Below are positions 1 through 9,209 of a stretch of 64,000 bases of DNA, one piece after another. How positions within the stretch are numbered: position 1 is the first letter of the stretch; every line of letters begins with the position of its first letter. Below the pieces are notes generated by a model. That model had not been told where the DNA came from, ran no database searches, and worked only from the letters and a program-made list of their open reading frames with translations. The position numbers were made by a program, and so were the translations under genes. Source of the stretch: Chryseobacterium cupriresistens (GTDB lineage Bacteria > Bacteroidota > Bacteroidia > Flavobacteriales > Weeksellaceae); the NCBI RefSeq assembly GCF_046614675.1, contig NZ_JBKKJT010000003.1:682001-746000 (forward strand). Reading direction: 5' to 3'.

Positions 1-1
1 A

Positions 2-823
2 GAAAGAATCATTCCCAAACCGGAGCAGAAATCAAGTCTGAAAGAGGATTTAAAAGATTTATTTCAAAACAGACCATGGATTATTATGCTTACCGTGACC
101 GCATTTATATTCATCACGCTGGCCATGAAAGGAGGATCTTATGTATATTATTTTAACAACTATGTAGATGAAAATGCTCTCAAAAGTTTTATCTCACCCA
201 TTACAGCATTTTTTAATTCTGCAGGGATGAATTTCTTTGGGGAAGATCCCAAGTCTGCAGGGTTCGGATTATTTAATGCAGGAGGAATTGTGATGATGAT
301 TGTAGGGATTACTTTCTCTAAAAAACTGGCAGACCGGTTTGGAAAGCGTGACACTTTTATTGCGTCATTATTCATTTCTACATTATTTATCCTCGCTTTT
401 ATATTTTACCCTCCGAAAGCAGTGGGAATGATGTTCCTGTCACAGATTTTACACGGATTCTTTTATGGAATCAGCACACCGCTTTTGTGGGCAATGATTG
501 CTGATGTGGCCGACTATTCGGAATGGAAGAACAACCGCAGGGCAACCGCTATTATCTTTTCTGCCATGATGGTAGGATTGAAAGTAGGTCTAAGCATCGG
601 AAGCTCTCTGGTAGCTTTGATCATTGGAAAATACGGATACATTTCAGTACACGGGAGCGAACAGGTTATTCAGCCTGAGACAGTGGCAGCAGGAGCGAAG
701 ATGCTTGTGAGTATTTTCCCGTCCATACCGTTTTTCATTGCCTGCGGACTGCTTTTATTTTACAAAATCAATAAAAAAATGGAAGTTCAGATTGAAAAAG
801 ATCTGGCTGAAAGAAGAAAATAA
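2..823 (+). CDS. GPH-family sugar:cation symporter, 3' part
   Basis: This is the C-terminal part of a glycoside-pentoside-hexuronide (MFS) symporter. The frame is open from base 2, so the gene starts outside the window. It carries the cytoplasmic loop followed by NRPWI and then several hydrophobic helices; a typical GPH protein of about 450-500 aa would have its first six helices upstream. The last helix ends in a charged tail (KKMEVQIEKDLAERRK). The next gene, a GH10 xylanase, starts 10 bases after the stop, and GH43 and GH67 genes follow, so the likely cargo is xylobiose, xylo-oligosaccharide or aldouronate. The family call is firm; the substrate comes from context only. Confidence 0.85.
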   Translation, partial: ERIIPKPEQKSSLKEDLKDLFQNRPWIIMLTVTAFIFITLAMKGGSYVYYFNNYVDENALKSFISPITAFFNSAGMNFFGEDPKSAGFGLFNAGGIVMMIVGITFSKKLADRFGKRDTFIASLFISTLFILAFIFYPPKAVGMMFLSQILHGFFYGISTPLLWAMIADVADYSEWKNNRRATAIIFSAMMVGLKVGLSIGSSLVALIIGKYGYISVHGSEQVIQPETVAAGAKMLVSIFPSIPFFIACGLLLFYKINKKMEVQIEKDLAERRK

Positions 824-833
824 AAAAATAACT

Positions 834-1943
834 ATGAAACGTATTTTAATTGGTTTGGCGGCTCTTACCGCTTCCGGGCTGTCGGCGCAGAAGTCTGACG
901 GTACTTTAAAAAAAGCATTTCAGGACAAATTCTATATCGGAACTGCCATGAGCCTTCCCCAGATTGACGGCGCAGATCAGAAAGCTGCAGCGATTATCAA
1001 AAAACAATTCAGCTCTGTTGTTGCTGAAAACTGTATGAAATCGATGTTCCTGCAGCCTCAGGAAGGAAAGTTCTTCTTTGATGATGCCGATAAATTTGTT
1101 GATTTCGGAATAAAAAACAATATGTTCATCATTGGGCATACGTTAATCTGGCATTCCCAGCTTCCAAAATGGTTTTTTACAGATAAAAATGCAAAGGATG
1201 TTTCTCCTGAAGTATTGAAACAGCGCATGAAAAACCACATTACAACCGTAGTTTCCCGTTACAAAGGGAAAGTAAAAGGATGGGATGTGGTGAATGAAGC
1301 CATTCTTGAAGACGGAACCTACAGGAAAAGTAAGTTTTACGAAATCCTGGGTGAAGATTTTATTCCTTTGGCATTTCAGTATGCACAGGAAGCTGATCCC
1401 AATGCAGAATTATATTACAACGATTATAATGAATGGTATCCTGAAAAGGTAAAAACAGTCATTGCAATGGTTGAGAAACTTAAATCAAGAGGAATCCGTA
1501 TTGATGGAGTAGGAATGCAGGCCCATGTCGGGATGGATAACCCTTCCATAGATGAATACGGGAAAGCAATTCTGGCCTATTCCAATGCAGGAGTTAAAGT
1601 CAATATTACAGAACTTGAAATCAGTGCACTGCCTTCTCCATGGGGAAGCTCTGCCAATGTTTCGGACACTGTTGCCTATCAGAAAGAAATGAATCCCTAC
1701 ACCAAAGGACTTCCCAAAGAAGTAGAAATGAAATGGGAAAAACGTTACCTTGATTTCTTTGGCTTGTTCTTGCAACATAAAGATAAAATAAGAAGGGTGA
1801 CCTTATGGGGAGTTACCGATAAGCAGTCCTGGAAAAACGATTTTCCGGTAAAAGGAAGAACAGATTATCCGTTGCTGTTTGACAGGAAAGACCAGGAGAA
1901 ACCTGTGGTACAAAAAATAATAAAATTGGCAGAGAAAAATTAA
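834..1943 (+). CDS. Endo-1,4-beta-xylanase, GH10, exported
   Basis: A 369-aa glycoside hydrolase family 10 protein that cleaves the xylan backbone internally with retention. The ATG at 834 is chosen because it gives a signal peptide (MKRILIGLAALTASGLSAQ); longer forms would run into the symporter gene. The acid/base Glu is about residue 155 in WDVVNEAI and the nucleophile about residue 260 in NITELEIS. WHSQLPKWFF and the late TLWGVTD motif are also typical of GH10. The length fits a single catalytic domain without a carbohydrate-binding module, so it probably acts in the periplasm or at the outer surface on soluble or oligomeric xylan. It lies in a tight operon with GH43 and GH67 enzymes. Confidence 0.94.
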   Translation: MKRILIGLAALTASGLSAQKSDGTLKKAFQDKFYIGTAMSLPQIDGADQKAAAIIKKQFSSVVAENCMKSMFLQPQEGKFFFDDADKFVDFGIKNNMFIIGHTLIWHSQLPKWFFTDKNAKDVSPEVLKQRMKNHITTVVSRYKGKVKGWDVVNEAILEDGTYRKSKFYEILGEDFIPLAFQYAQEADPNAELYYNDYNEWYPEKVKTVIAMVEKLKSRGIRIDGVGMQAHVGMDNPSIDEYGKAILAYSNAGVKVNITELEISALPSPWGSSANVSDTVAYQKEMNPYTKGLPKEVEMKWEKRYLDFFGLFLQHKDKIRRVTLWGVTDKQSWKNDFPVKGRTDYPLLFDRKDQEKPVVQKIIKLAEKN

Positions 1944-1964
1944 AATCAATAGAATTTTTACTTA

Positions 1965-2939
1965 ATGAAAAAATCAAAATATTTATTCCCGGAAGATTAT
2001 ATGGCAGATCCTTCCGTTCATGTTTTTGAAGATAAAATCTATATCTATCCTTCTCACGACCGCGAAAGCGGAATTGAAGAAAACGATAACGGGGATCACT
2101 TCGATATGAATGATTACCATGTTTTCTCAATGGATGATGTGGACAGCGGAGAAATTAAAGATCATGGTGTAGTCCTTTCGGTAAAAGATATCCCATGGGC
2201 GGGGAGACAGCTTTGGGATTGCGATGTGGCCTTTAAAGACGGGAAGTATTATATGTACTTTCCTCTTAAAGATCAGAATGATATCTTCAGAATCGGTGTT
2301 GCAGTGAGTGATAAACCTTACGGGCCTTTCATTCCTGAAAAACATCCGATGATGGGAAGTTACAGCATCGATCCCTGCATTTTTGAAGATAAAGGTAAAT
2401 ATTATATGTACTTCGGAGGGATCTGGGGCGGACAATTACAGCGTTACAGAGATAATAAGGCACTTGAATCTGCTATAATTCCAGAAAATGATGAACCCGC
2501 AATCCATTCAAAAGTGGCTCTGCTGAGCGATAATATGCTTGAGTTTGCCGAAGCACCTAAAGATGTTATCATCATCGATGAAAACGGAAAACCGCTGCTT
2601 CATGGAGATAAGCACCGCTTTTTTGAAGCTTCATGGATGCATCAGTACAATGGCAAATATTATTTTTCTTATTCTACAGGGGACACCCACCTGATTTGCT
2701 ATGCAACCGGGGATAATCCTTACGGTCCGTTTACTTTTCAGGGTGAAATTCTTACTCCGGTGGTAGGATGGACTACCCATCACAGCATCGTGGAGTTCAA
2801 AGGAAAATGGTATCTGTTTTTCCATGATTCTGTACCAAGTGGTGGTAAAACATGGCTGAGAAGTATGAAAGTGATTGAACTGGAATACGATAACGAAGGC
2901 AAAATCAAAACGATTGAAGGTCTGGAAGATCAGTCATAG
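1965..2939 (+). CDS. GH43 beta-xylosidase/arabinofuranosidase
   Basis: A 324-aa five-bladed beta-propeller glycosidase of family GH43. The three expected acidic residues are visible: the base Asp15 in YMADPSVHVF, the pKa-tuning Asp136 in SIDPCIFED and the acid Glu221 in FEASWMH. There is no signal peptide (MKKSKYLFPEDYM), so it probably acts in the cytoplasm on oligomers brought in by the GPH symporter, in contrast to its exported neighbours. GH43 covers beta-xylosidase, alpha-L-arabinofuranosidase and related activities; beta-xylosidase is most likely given the neighbours, but the sequence alone does not settle it. It starts 21 bases after the xylanase stop. Confidence 0.9.
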   Translation: MKKSKYLFPEDYMADPSVHVFEDKIYIYPSHDRESGIEENDNGDHFDMNDYHVFSMDDVDSGEIKDHGVVLSVKDIPWAGRQLWDCDVAFKDGKYYMYFPLKDQNDIFRIGVAVSDKPYGPFIPEKHPMMGSYSIDPCIFEDKGKYYMYFGGIWGGQLQRYRDNKALESAIIPENDEPAIHSKVALLSDNMLEFAEAPKDVIIIDENGKPLLHGDKHRFFEASWMHQYNGKYYFSYSTGDTHLICYATGDNPYGPFTFQGEILTPVVGWTTHHSIVEFKGKWYLFFHDSVPSGGKTWLRSMKVIELEYDNEGKIKTIEGLEDQS

Positions 2940-2966
2940 CCATCTTTAATAATTTAAAATTTTTCA

Positions 2967-5000
2967 ATGCGATATCTGAGACTCAACATTCTATTTTTTC
3001 TGATATTTCCTTTGCTGGTTTTCGCGGAGGACGGAAGTCAGCTCTGGCTTCGGTTTCCTGCAAAAAACGGAATATCGGCAGATCAAATTATTTCCAAAGG
3101 CAGCAGTCCAACCCTGAATATTGCCAGAAAAGAGCTGGGCAGCCACTGGCAGGGACAGACGGTGGAACTTCGTACCGAAAACAAAGAGAAAAACCTGAAA
3201 GACGGTTACAGGATTGTTTCCACGCCTGAAAAAATTGTTATTTCTGCGGGTAAAGAAATAGGACTGTTGTATGGAGTCTATCATATTTTAAGATTACAGC
3301 AGACAAAAGCCGACCTGTCTCATTTAAATACGATAGAAAAGCCCTCATACGATGTAAGGGTTCTGGATCATTGGGATAATCTGGATGGAAGTATTGAAAG
3401 AGGCTATGCCGGAAGATCACTCTGGAAATGGGAAGATTTACCCGGGAAAGTTTCGCCGCGTTATGAAGAATATGCAAGAGCCAATGCTTCTGTAGGAATC
3501 AATTCCGTTGTTTTGAATAATGTGAATGCATCGCCCAATATGCTTAGGGAAGATTATCTTAAAAAAGTAAGGGTTTTGGCTGATATTTTCAGACCTTACG
3601 GCATCAAGGTATATCTTTCCGTGAATTTTTCTTCACCTAAAGTGCTGGGCGGATTACAAAATTCAGATCCGTTGAATAAAGACGTAAAAAAATGGTGGAA
3701 GGATAAAGCGGCTGAAATTTACAAGTTAATTCCCGATTTTGGCGGATTTTTGGTGAAAGCCAATTCCGAAGGGCAGCCGGGCCCTCAGGATTACGGAAGA
3801 ACCCATGCAGATGGAGCCAATATGATGGCTGATGCCCTGAAACCTTACAACGGGATCGTGATGTGGAGAGCCTTTGTTTACAGTCCAAGCAAAGACGACA
3901 GAGCCAAACAGGCTTATCTTGAATTTGTTCCTCTGGATGGTAAATTCAGGGATAATGTGATTATTCAGATCAAAAACGGACCGATTGATTTCCAGCCTCG
4001 CGAAGCGTTCAATCCACTCTTCGGAGCTTTAAGAAAAACTTCTGAAATGGTAGAATTTCAGATCACCCAGGAATATCTGGGCTTTTCAAACCATCTCGTT
4101 TTCCTGGCTCCATTATTCAAGGAAACTCTGGACAGCGATACTTATTCTGACGGCCAAGGCTCTACGATTGCTAAAATAACAGACGGTACTTTAAGACCCG
4201 CAAAATTGACAGCCATTTCAGCCGTTGCCAATATCGGGGAAGATACGAACTGGACGGGACATCATTTTGCTCAGGCCAACTGGTATGCATTCGGGAGATT
4301 AGCATGGAACCATCAGGTGACCTCAGAGCAGATTGCAGATGAATGGATTAAAATGACCTTCACAGACGATCAAAACTTTCTGAATCCGGTAAAGGAGATC
4401 ATGCTTTCTTCCAGAGAAACTGCCGTGGATTATATGATGCCATTAGGATTACACCATATCTTTGCGGGAGGTCATCACTACGGCCCTGAACCATGGGGAG
4501 ATTATAAAGGCGGAAGACCAGACTGGTCCCCTGTCTATTACCATCAGGCTGATGCTAAAGGGGTAGGTTTTAACAGAACAAAAACAGGAAGCAATGCGGT
4601 TTCACAGTATTTTCCACCGCTTAATGAAAGATATGGAAACATCTCAACCTGCCCGGAAAATCTTATCCTGTGGTTTCATCATGTTCCATGGGATTATACA
4701 ATGAAAGACGGAAAATCTTTGTGGGATGAGCTGTGTTATACCTATGATTCCGGGGTGAAGAAGGTAAGGGACTATCAGAAAGTCTGGAATAGAATGGAAC
4801 CTTATATTGATAAACAAAGGTTTGCTGATGTTCAGTCAAAGCTTAAAATTCAATCTAAGGATGCGGTGTGGTGGAAAGATGCCTGCCTGCTGTATTTCCA
4901 GACTTTTTCCAAAAAACCTATACCTTATGATATAGAACGTCCTGTTCACGAACTGGAAGATCTGAAGAAGATTAAACTGAACATGGGACATCACAATTAA
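2967..5000 (+). CDS. aguA: Alpha-glucuronidase, GH67, exported
   Basis: A 677-aa family GH67 enzyme that removes 4-O-methyl-glucuronic acid from the non-reducing end of aldouronic acids made by GH10 xylanases. The N-terminus is a signal peptide (LNILFFLIFPLLVFAEDG). The middle holds the family's catalytic barrel, with ANSEGQPGPQDYGRTHADG carrying the likely acid Glu and the following VMWRAFVYSP stretch. The length matches full-length GH67 proteins. GH10 products with a terminal glucuronic acid are the classic GH67 substrate, so the adjacent GH10 gene supports the assignment. It is the last gene of the xylan operon and is followed by a strong hairpin. Confidence 0.93.
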   Translation: MRYLRLNILFFLIFPLLVFAEDGSQLWLRFPAKNGISADQIISKGSSPTLNIARKELGSHWQGQTVELRTENKEKNLKDGYRIVSTPEKIVISAGKEIGLLYGVYHILRLQQTKADLSHLNTIEKPSYDVRVLDHWDNLDGSIERGYAGRSLWKWEDLPGKVSPRYEEYARANASVGINSVVLNNVNASPNMLREDYLKKVRVLADIFRPYGIKVYLSVNFSSPKVLGGLQNSDPLNKDVKKWWKDKAAEIYKLIPDFGGFLVKANSEGQPGPQDYGRTHADGANMMADALKPYNGIVMWRAFVYSPSKDDRAKQAYLEFVPLDGKFRDNVIIQIKNGPIDFQPREAFNPLFGALRKTSEMVEFQITQEYLGFSNHLVFLAPLFKETLDSDTYSDGQGSTIAKITDGTLRPAKLTAISAVANIGEDTNWTGHHFAQANWYAFGRLAWNHQVTSEQIADEWIKMTFTDDQNFLNPVKEIMLSSRETAVDYMMPLGLHHIFAGGHHYGPEPWGDYKGGRPDWSPVYYHQADAKGVGFNRTKTGSNAVSQYFPPLNERYGNISTCPENLILWFHHVPWDYTMKDGKSLWDELCYTYDSGVKKVRDYQKVWNRMEPYIDKQRFADVQSKLKIQSKDAVWWKDACLLYFQTFSKKPIPYDIERPVHELEDLKKIKLNMGHHN

Positions 5001-5004
5001 AAAA

Positions 5005-5044
5005 TGAGGCAGCTCTTTTTCTGTTAGGAAATGGAGCTGCCTCA
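5005..5044 (+). terminator. Hairpin ending the xylan operon
   Basis: An 11-bp perfect stem (TGAGGCAGCTC/GAGCTGCCTCA) with an 18-base loop starts 4 bases after the GH67 stop. There is no U-tract, so it may be an mRNA 3' stabiliser or a factor-dependent end. Confidence 0.6.
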
Positions 5045-5124
5045 AAACAATAAACTGTAAGTAAAATTTTAATCCAAAATAATTGGAATGATCGATAGGT
5101 CAATCTATCTGTATATATTCCGTT

Positions 5125-5721
5125 TTATCGGAGAGAAATTATCTTATTAAAAACATTTCCGTTTTCTTCAACCTGAATGATGTATTGATCTGCTGTTTTA
5201 GGATCAAGATCAAAAGTGATATCCACCTTGCCGTCAGCATATTTTTTGTTCGAAGTATAATATGTTGTATTGGAAAGGTCATAAACTGAAATGCTTACAG
5301 GTCCTTTTACATCAGACATGTGAAGCTTGGCCATATGACCGGAAATAGTATATTCAGGCTTATGCACAGCGCTTACAGGTGTTTTTTCCACCTCCATTAC
5401 ATTATCAGCATTGATTTTAATCTTGTATTTCTCTATCTTCGCTTCTGATTCTGCTACCAGATAATACGTTCCTGGTGTAAAGCTTTGAAAATCATAAGTC
5501 TTCATCACATGATCTCCATCTGCAAGATTTTCGGAAAATAGCTCGTCATGTGCAGTGTTATAGACAAAAACAGAAACACTTTTAGCATTTAAAAGCTCAA
5601 AATTCAAGGTTTTGTCTTGTACGTTTCCAAAGGAAAGGGAAAAATCTCTGTCCTTACTCATTACATTTGCTGAAAACAATAAGGCTCCTGCAAAAAATAC
5701 GGCTTTTAATAATGTGCTCAT
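5125..5721 (-). CDS. Small exported protein, unknown function
   Basis: A 198-aa protein with a signal peptide (LLKAVFFAGALLFSANVMS). The remainder is rich in short beta-strands and looks like two beta-sandwich modules of roughly 80 aa: one ending near YKIKINADNVMEV, and a second from YTISGHMAKLHM to the end. The C-terminal stretch (QYIIQVEENGNVFNKIISL) resembles the final strands of bacteroidete secreted beta-sandwich modules, but the match is too weak to call a type IX sorting domain. Small exported proteins of this style are often induced by stress in flavobacteria; that is an analogy only. It is monocistronic and stands divergent from the AraC gene at 5878. I do not recognise a specific family. 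Confidence 0.75.
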   Translation of the reverse strand: MSTLLKAVFFAGALLFSANVMSKDRDFSLSFGNVQDKTLNFELLNAKSVSVFVYNTAHDELFSENLADGDHVMKTYDFQSFTPGTYYLVAESEAKIEKYKIKINADNVMEVEKTPVSAVHKPEYTISGHMAKLHMSDVKGPVSISVYDLSNTTYYTSNKKYADGKVDITFDLDPKTADQYIIQVEENGNVFNKIISLR

Positions 5722-5748
5722 GGGTTAAGGCTTTTAGGATTAATATTG

Positions 5749-5756
5749 CAAAGCTA
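5749..5756 (-). promoter_or_regulatory. Possible -7 box for the 198-aa protein
   Basis: On the minus strand this reads TAGCTTTG, a full match to the Bacteroidetes -7 consensus TAnnTTTG, 28 bases before the start codon at 5721. No TTG sits at the usual upstream distance, so support is partial. Confidence 0.4.
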
Positions 5757-5877
5757 GGGCAGCAATACTTCTCAGGCTATAATTAAATTTTCATATTGAT
5801 GTACTATATTAACCTTGTTTAATGGTATTAATGTATTATTTGTTAATTTTGCATATGAAATTATTTGTATTTGGCCT

Positions 5878-6750
5878 ATGAAACATGTAAATCCTTCTTT
5901 TGAGGCGGTAAGACCTACTATAGGAAGCAGTTTTACCAGCCTTAAATTTCTGACTAATGAGAATATAAAATCACATGTCTGGCATTACCATCCTGAGATT
6001 GAGTTGATTTTTGTATGCAAAGGTTCCGGGAAGAGACAGATCGGAAGCAGTATCACTTATTTTTCAGAAGGAGATCTTGTACTGATAGGAAGCAATCTTC
6101 CGCATTGTGGACTGACCAATGAAAGTACACATAATGAGTATGAAATGGTGATCCAGTTTAAGCCTGATTTTTTAGGAGAACCGATCTGGAATATTCCGGA
6201 GATGCAAAGGATTTCTGCACTACTGGAAAAGTCAAAAGCAGGAATTGTATTCGGGGAAGAGGTGAAGAAAACAATCGGGAAAGAGATTACGGAGATGCAT
6301 GAAACTTCCTCAATGGACAAGCTGTGCAGATTTCTGAAAATATTGGACGAACTTGCTATGAATCAGGATTACAGGATTTTAAATGCAGGAAAATATTACC
6401 TTCAGACACAGGTTGAAGACAATGAAAGAATAAATCTTATATTCAATTATGTTAAAGATCACTTCAAAGAAGCCATAACCCTCGAAGAAATGGCTGATCT
6501 AGCCAATATGAAAGTACCGTCTTTTTGTCGCTACTTTAAAAAAATCACCAATAAAACCTTTACGCAGTTTGTTAATGAATACAGAATTACCCATGCCCTC
6601 AAACTTCTGGCAGAACAGCCTTTGAGCATTACGGAAGTCTGCTTTGAATCGGGGTTTAATAACTTCAGCTATTTTAACAGGACTTTTAAAGAATATATCC
6701 AAAAAAGTCCTTCTCAATATAGAAAAGAATTCAACTATTTTATGGAGTAA
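5878..6750 (+). CDS. AraC-family regulator with N-terminal cupin
   Basis: A 290-aa transcription factor. The N-terminal half is a cupin-type sensor (HVWHYHPEIELIFVCKGSG, then EGDLVLIGSNLPHC) and the C-terminal about 100 residues form a double helix-turn-helix (ITLEEMADLANMKVPSFCRY and PLSITEVCFESGFNNFSYFN). The ATG at 5878 is preferred over an upstream one at 5815 because the cupin begins right after it. Regulators of this layout usually respond to sugars or similar small ligands. The gene sits upstream of galK-galT in the same direction, with an inverted repeat between them, so galactose control is plausible but not shown. Confidence 0.88.
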   Translation: MKHVNPSFEAVRPTIGSSFTSLKFLTNENIKSHVWHYHPEIELIFVCKGSGKRQIGSSITYFSEGDLVLIGSNLPHCGLTNESTHNEYEMVIQFKPDFLGEPIWNIPEMQRISALLEKSKAGIVFGEEVKKTIGKEITEMHETSSMDKLCRFLKILDELAMNQDYRILNAGKYYLQTQVEDNERINLIFNYVKDHFKEAITLEEMADLANMKVPSFCRYFKKITNKTFTQFVNEYRITHALKLLAEQPLSITEVCFESGFNNFSYFNRTFKEYIQKSPSQYRKEFNYFME

Positions 6751-6798
6751 TTCACAGTCGTGTTTAATAATAAGGTGTTGTTTTGGAATGTATTGAAA

Positions 6799-6823
6799 TA
6801 TAAGTGTATATTTAACACTTATA
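6799..6823. promoter_or_regulatory. 9-bp inverted repeat upstream of galK
   Basis: TATAAGTGT and ACACTTATA are exact inverted copies with a 7-base spacer (ATATTTA). The site lies 48 bases after the AraC gene stop and about 90 bases before galK. It could be an operator for the galactose genes or a weak transcript end for the AraC gene. A second, smaller inverted repeat (ATCTG/CAGAT) lies at 6890-6905, just before the galK start. Confidence 0.45.
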
Positions 6824-6914
6824 AACAATATTTATAAAGTATAATTTCTCTGTTATAAATTTAGTAGTTTTATACTTAGGATCCCCAGGATCTGTTTGAT
6901 CAGATAAGATTGAT

Positions 6915-8099
6915 ATGCATGAACAGTTAATCAACCCAACCCTAGAAAAGTTTAGGACCGAATTCAAAGAAGAGCCTGAACATATTTTCCTTTCTCCCGG
7001 CAGAATTAATATTATCGGCGAGCATGTAGACTATAGCGATGGCTTTGTATTGCCTGCTGCCATAGACAAATACATCTGTTTTGCTGTCCGTAAACTCCCT
7101 CAGACAAACCTTTGTACCATCATAGCCAAGGATCTCGGAGAAGAATATACATTTGATGTCGCAGCGGAGATAAAACCGGTACAGCAAATGTGGGCAAACT
7201 ATATTCTAGGCGTTTTCAGTCAGCTGCAGAAACCCGAAAATCAATTTTGCGGAATGGAAATTGTTTTCAGCAGTACCATCCCGATGGGATCCGGGCTTTC
7301 CTCTTCGGCCGCTCTTGAATGCGGTTTTGCCTATATCCTTAATGAACTTTTTGATCTGCGGCTGTCAAAAAAAGAAATCGCGGTGATCGGGCAAAAATCC
7401 GAACATACTTTTGCAGGAGTCCAGTGCGGAATTATGGATCAGTTTGCCTCCGTTTTCGGTAAGGAAGATAAAGTGATGATGCTCGACTGTCATTCCCTGG
7501 AACATCAGTATTTTGATGCAGACCTTAAGGGATACAGCCTTTTACTTTTCGACAGCTGCGTGAAGCATACTCATTTGACATCCGGCTATAACGAAAGACG
7601 CAAAGATGTCGAACATGGTAAAAAAGTCTTATGGAAAAATTTTCCTGAAATCGAAAAATTCAGGGATTTTACGCTGGAGATGCTTGATCATACAAAAGAA
7701 GAAATGGGAAGTATTTCATATAAAAGATGTCTCTATATTCTGAAAGAAATCCAAAGAGTAGAAATGGCAGCAAAAGCTATTTCAGAAGGGAATATTGAAT
7801 ATCTGGGAACACTTCTTACGGAAACCCACGCCGGGCTGTCCACTGAATTTGAGGTCAGCTGTGAAGAACTTGATTTTTTGGTTGAAAACACATTGCAGCA
7901 GGAAGGTGTGCTGGGAGCAAGAATGATGGGAGGAGGCTTTGGTGGCTGCAGCATCAACCTTATTCAGGAAGATAAAGCTGAAGAAGTGATTAAAAATATC
8001 AGTAAAAAATATCTGGAAAGTTTTAATATCCAAATGAAAGTTTATCAGGTTAAAATTTCAGACGGGATAAAAGAATACACCAATGAATACATCATTTGA
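6915..8099 (+). CDS. galK: Galactokinase
   Basis: A 394-aa GHMP-superfamily kinase that phosphorylates galactose at C1 with ATP in the Leloir pathway. The galactokinase signature GRINIIGEHVDYSDGFVLP is near residue 30. The ATP-binding glycine/serine loop IPMGSGLSSSAA follows in the first half, and the C-terminal GHMP motif MMGGGFGGC is near residue 335. The length is typical for bacterial GalK. The gene overlaps galT by 17 bases, so the two are translationally coupled. No epimerase (galE) or mutarotase (galM) gene is present in this window, so those steps are encoded elsewhere. Confidence 0.97.
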   Translation: MHEQLINPTLEKFRTEFKEEPEHIFLSPGRINIIGEHVDYSDGFVLPAAIDKYICFAVRKLPQTNLCTIIAKDLGEEYTFDVAAEIKPVQQMWANYILGVFSQLQKPENQFCGMEIVFSSTIPMGSGLSSSAALECGFAYILNELFDLRLSKKEIAVIGQKSEHTFAGVQCGIMDQFASVFGKEDKVMMLDCHSLEHQYFDADLKGYSLLLFDSCVKHTHLTSGYNERRKDVEHGKKVLWKNFPEIEKFRDFTLEMLDHTKEEMGSISYKRCLYILKEIQRVEMAAKAISEGNIEYLGTLLTETHAGLSTEFEVSCEELDFLVENTLQQEGVLGARMMGGGFGGCSINLIQEDKAEEVIKNISKKYLESFNIQMKVYQVKISDGIKEYTNEYII

Positions 8100-9132
8100 T
8101 CGTAAAAAACATCCTCACAGAAGATACAATCATCTTTTGGACGAATGGATACTGGTTTCCCCACAGCGGGCAAACCGTCCATGGCAGGGACAGAGAGAAG
8201 AAACAACAGAAGAAAACCGTCCTGAATACGATCCGGACTGCTATCTCTGTTCAGGAAATATACGTGCTAATGGAGACCGTAACCCTGTGTACAAAGGAAC
8301 CTATGTCTTTAACAATGACTTTGGAGCATTACTGAATGAAGATGTTGAATTTGCCAATGAAGGTTCCGGATTTTTTACTCTTCTTCCTGAACGCGGTATC
8401 AACAGGGTGGTTTGTTTTTCTGAAAATCACAGCCTTACCTTACCGGAAATGTCTGTGGAACACATCAAAAATGTAGTGGATGTATGGCAGGAACAATTCA
8501 ATGAGCTGTCCGCTCTCGACCATATCAATTATGTTCAGATTTTTGAAAATAAAGGAAGCATCATGGGTTGCAGCAACCCTCATCCGCACGGACAGATATG
8601 GGCGCAGTCGTCCATTCCGGCAATGGTTCAGAAAACCCAGGATCAGCTGAAATCGTATTTTGAAAAGAATAAAAGAACATTGCTGGAAGATTATCTTGAG
8701 CAGGAAATCGCAGCTGGCGAACGCATCGTCACAGAAAATGAACACTTTGCCGCATTGGTGCCTTTTTGGGCGTCTTGGCCTTATGAAACAATGATTATCA
8801 GCAAACAGAAAAGAGAAAATATTGCGGCATTTTCTGAAGCGGAAAAAAAATCTTTTGCAGCAGTACTCAAGGATCTGACCACAATATATGATAACCTTTT
8901 TGAAACATCTTTTCCTTATTCTGCGGGAATTCATCAATCTCCAACAGACGGAAAAGAACATCCGGAATGGCATTTTCATATGCACTTTTATCCGCCGTTG
9001 CTCAGAAGTGCAGAAGTTAAAAAATTTATGGTAGGATACGAAATGCTGGCTGAGCCTCAGCGGGACATTACCCCGGAACAGAGTGCCGCAATATTAAGAA
9101 ACCTTCCTACCATTCATTACAAGAAAAAATAA
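8083..9132 (+). CDS. galT: Galactose-1-phosphate uridylyltransferase
   Basis: A 349-aa type I GalT of the histidine-triad superfamily. It exchanges UMP between UDP-glucose and galactose-1-phosphate. The active-site motif NPHPHGQIWAQ holds the nucleophilic His. A CYLCSGN stretch near residue 47 matches the zinc-binding cysteine pair of the family, and EHPEWHFHMHFYPP near the C-terminus completes the fold. The start overlaps the 3' end of galK by 17 bases. With galK it forms the core of a galactose catabolic unit. Confidence 0.97.
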   Translation: MNTSFDRKKHPHRRYNHLLDEWILVSPQRANRPWQGQREETTEENRPEYDPDCYLCSGNIRANGDRNPVYKGTYVFNNDFGALLNEDVEFANEGSGFFTLLPERGINRVVCFSENHSLTLPEMSVEHIKNVVDVWQEQFNELSALDHINYVQIFENKGSIMGCSNPHPHGQIWAQSSIPAMVQKTQDQLKSYFEKNKRTLLEDYLEQEIAAGERIVTENEHFAALVPFWASWPYETMIISKQKRENIAAFSEAEKKSFAAVLKDLTTIYDNLFETSFPYSAGIHQSPTDGKEHPEWHFHMHFYPPLLRSAEVKKFMVGYEMLAEPQRDITPEQSAAILRNLPTIHYKKK

Positions 9133-9209
9133 TAAAATCAATATCTTTGAAAAGAATAAGCGAATTATGATTCTGCAACATACAGAATATCGTTTTTCCC
9201 AATAAAATT

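Noticed and set aside
5700..5721. Type IX secretion sorting domain on the 198-aa exported protein
   Set aside because: The C-terminal strands are only loosely similar, and the usual conserved Gly/Lys pattern of a type A sorting domain is incomplete.
8440..8985. A 181-codon minus-strand frame opposite galT
   Set aside because: It is entirely antisense to a well-supported galT, is very rich in Phe, Arg and Cys, and resembles no known protein.
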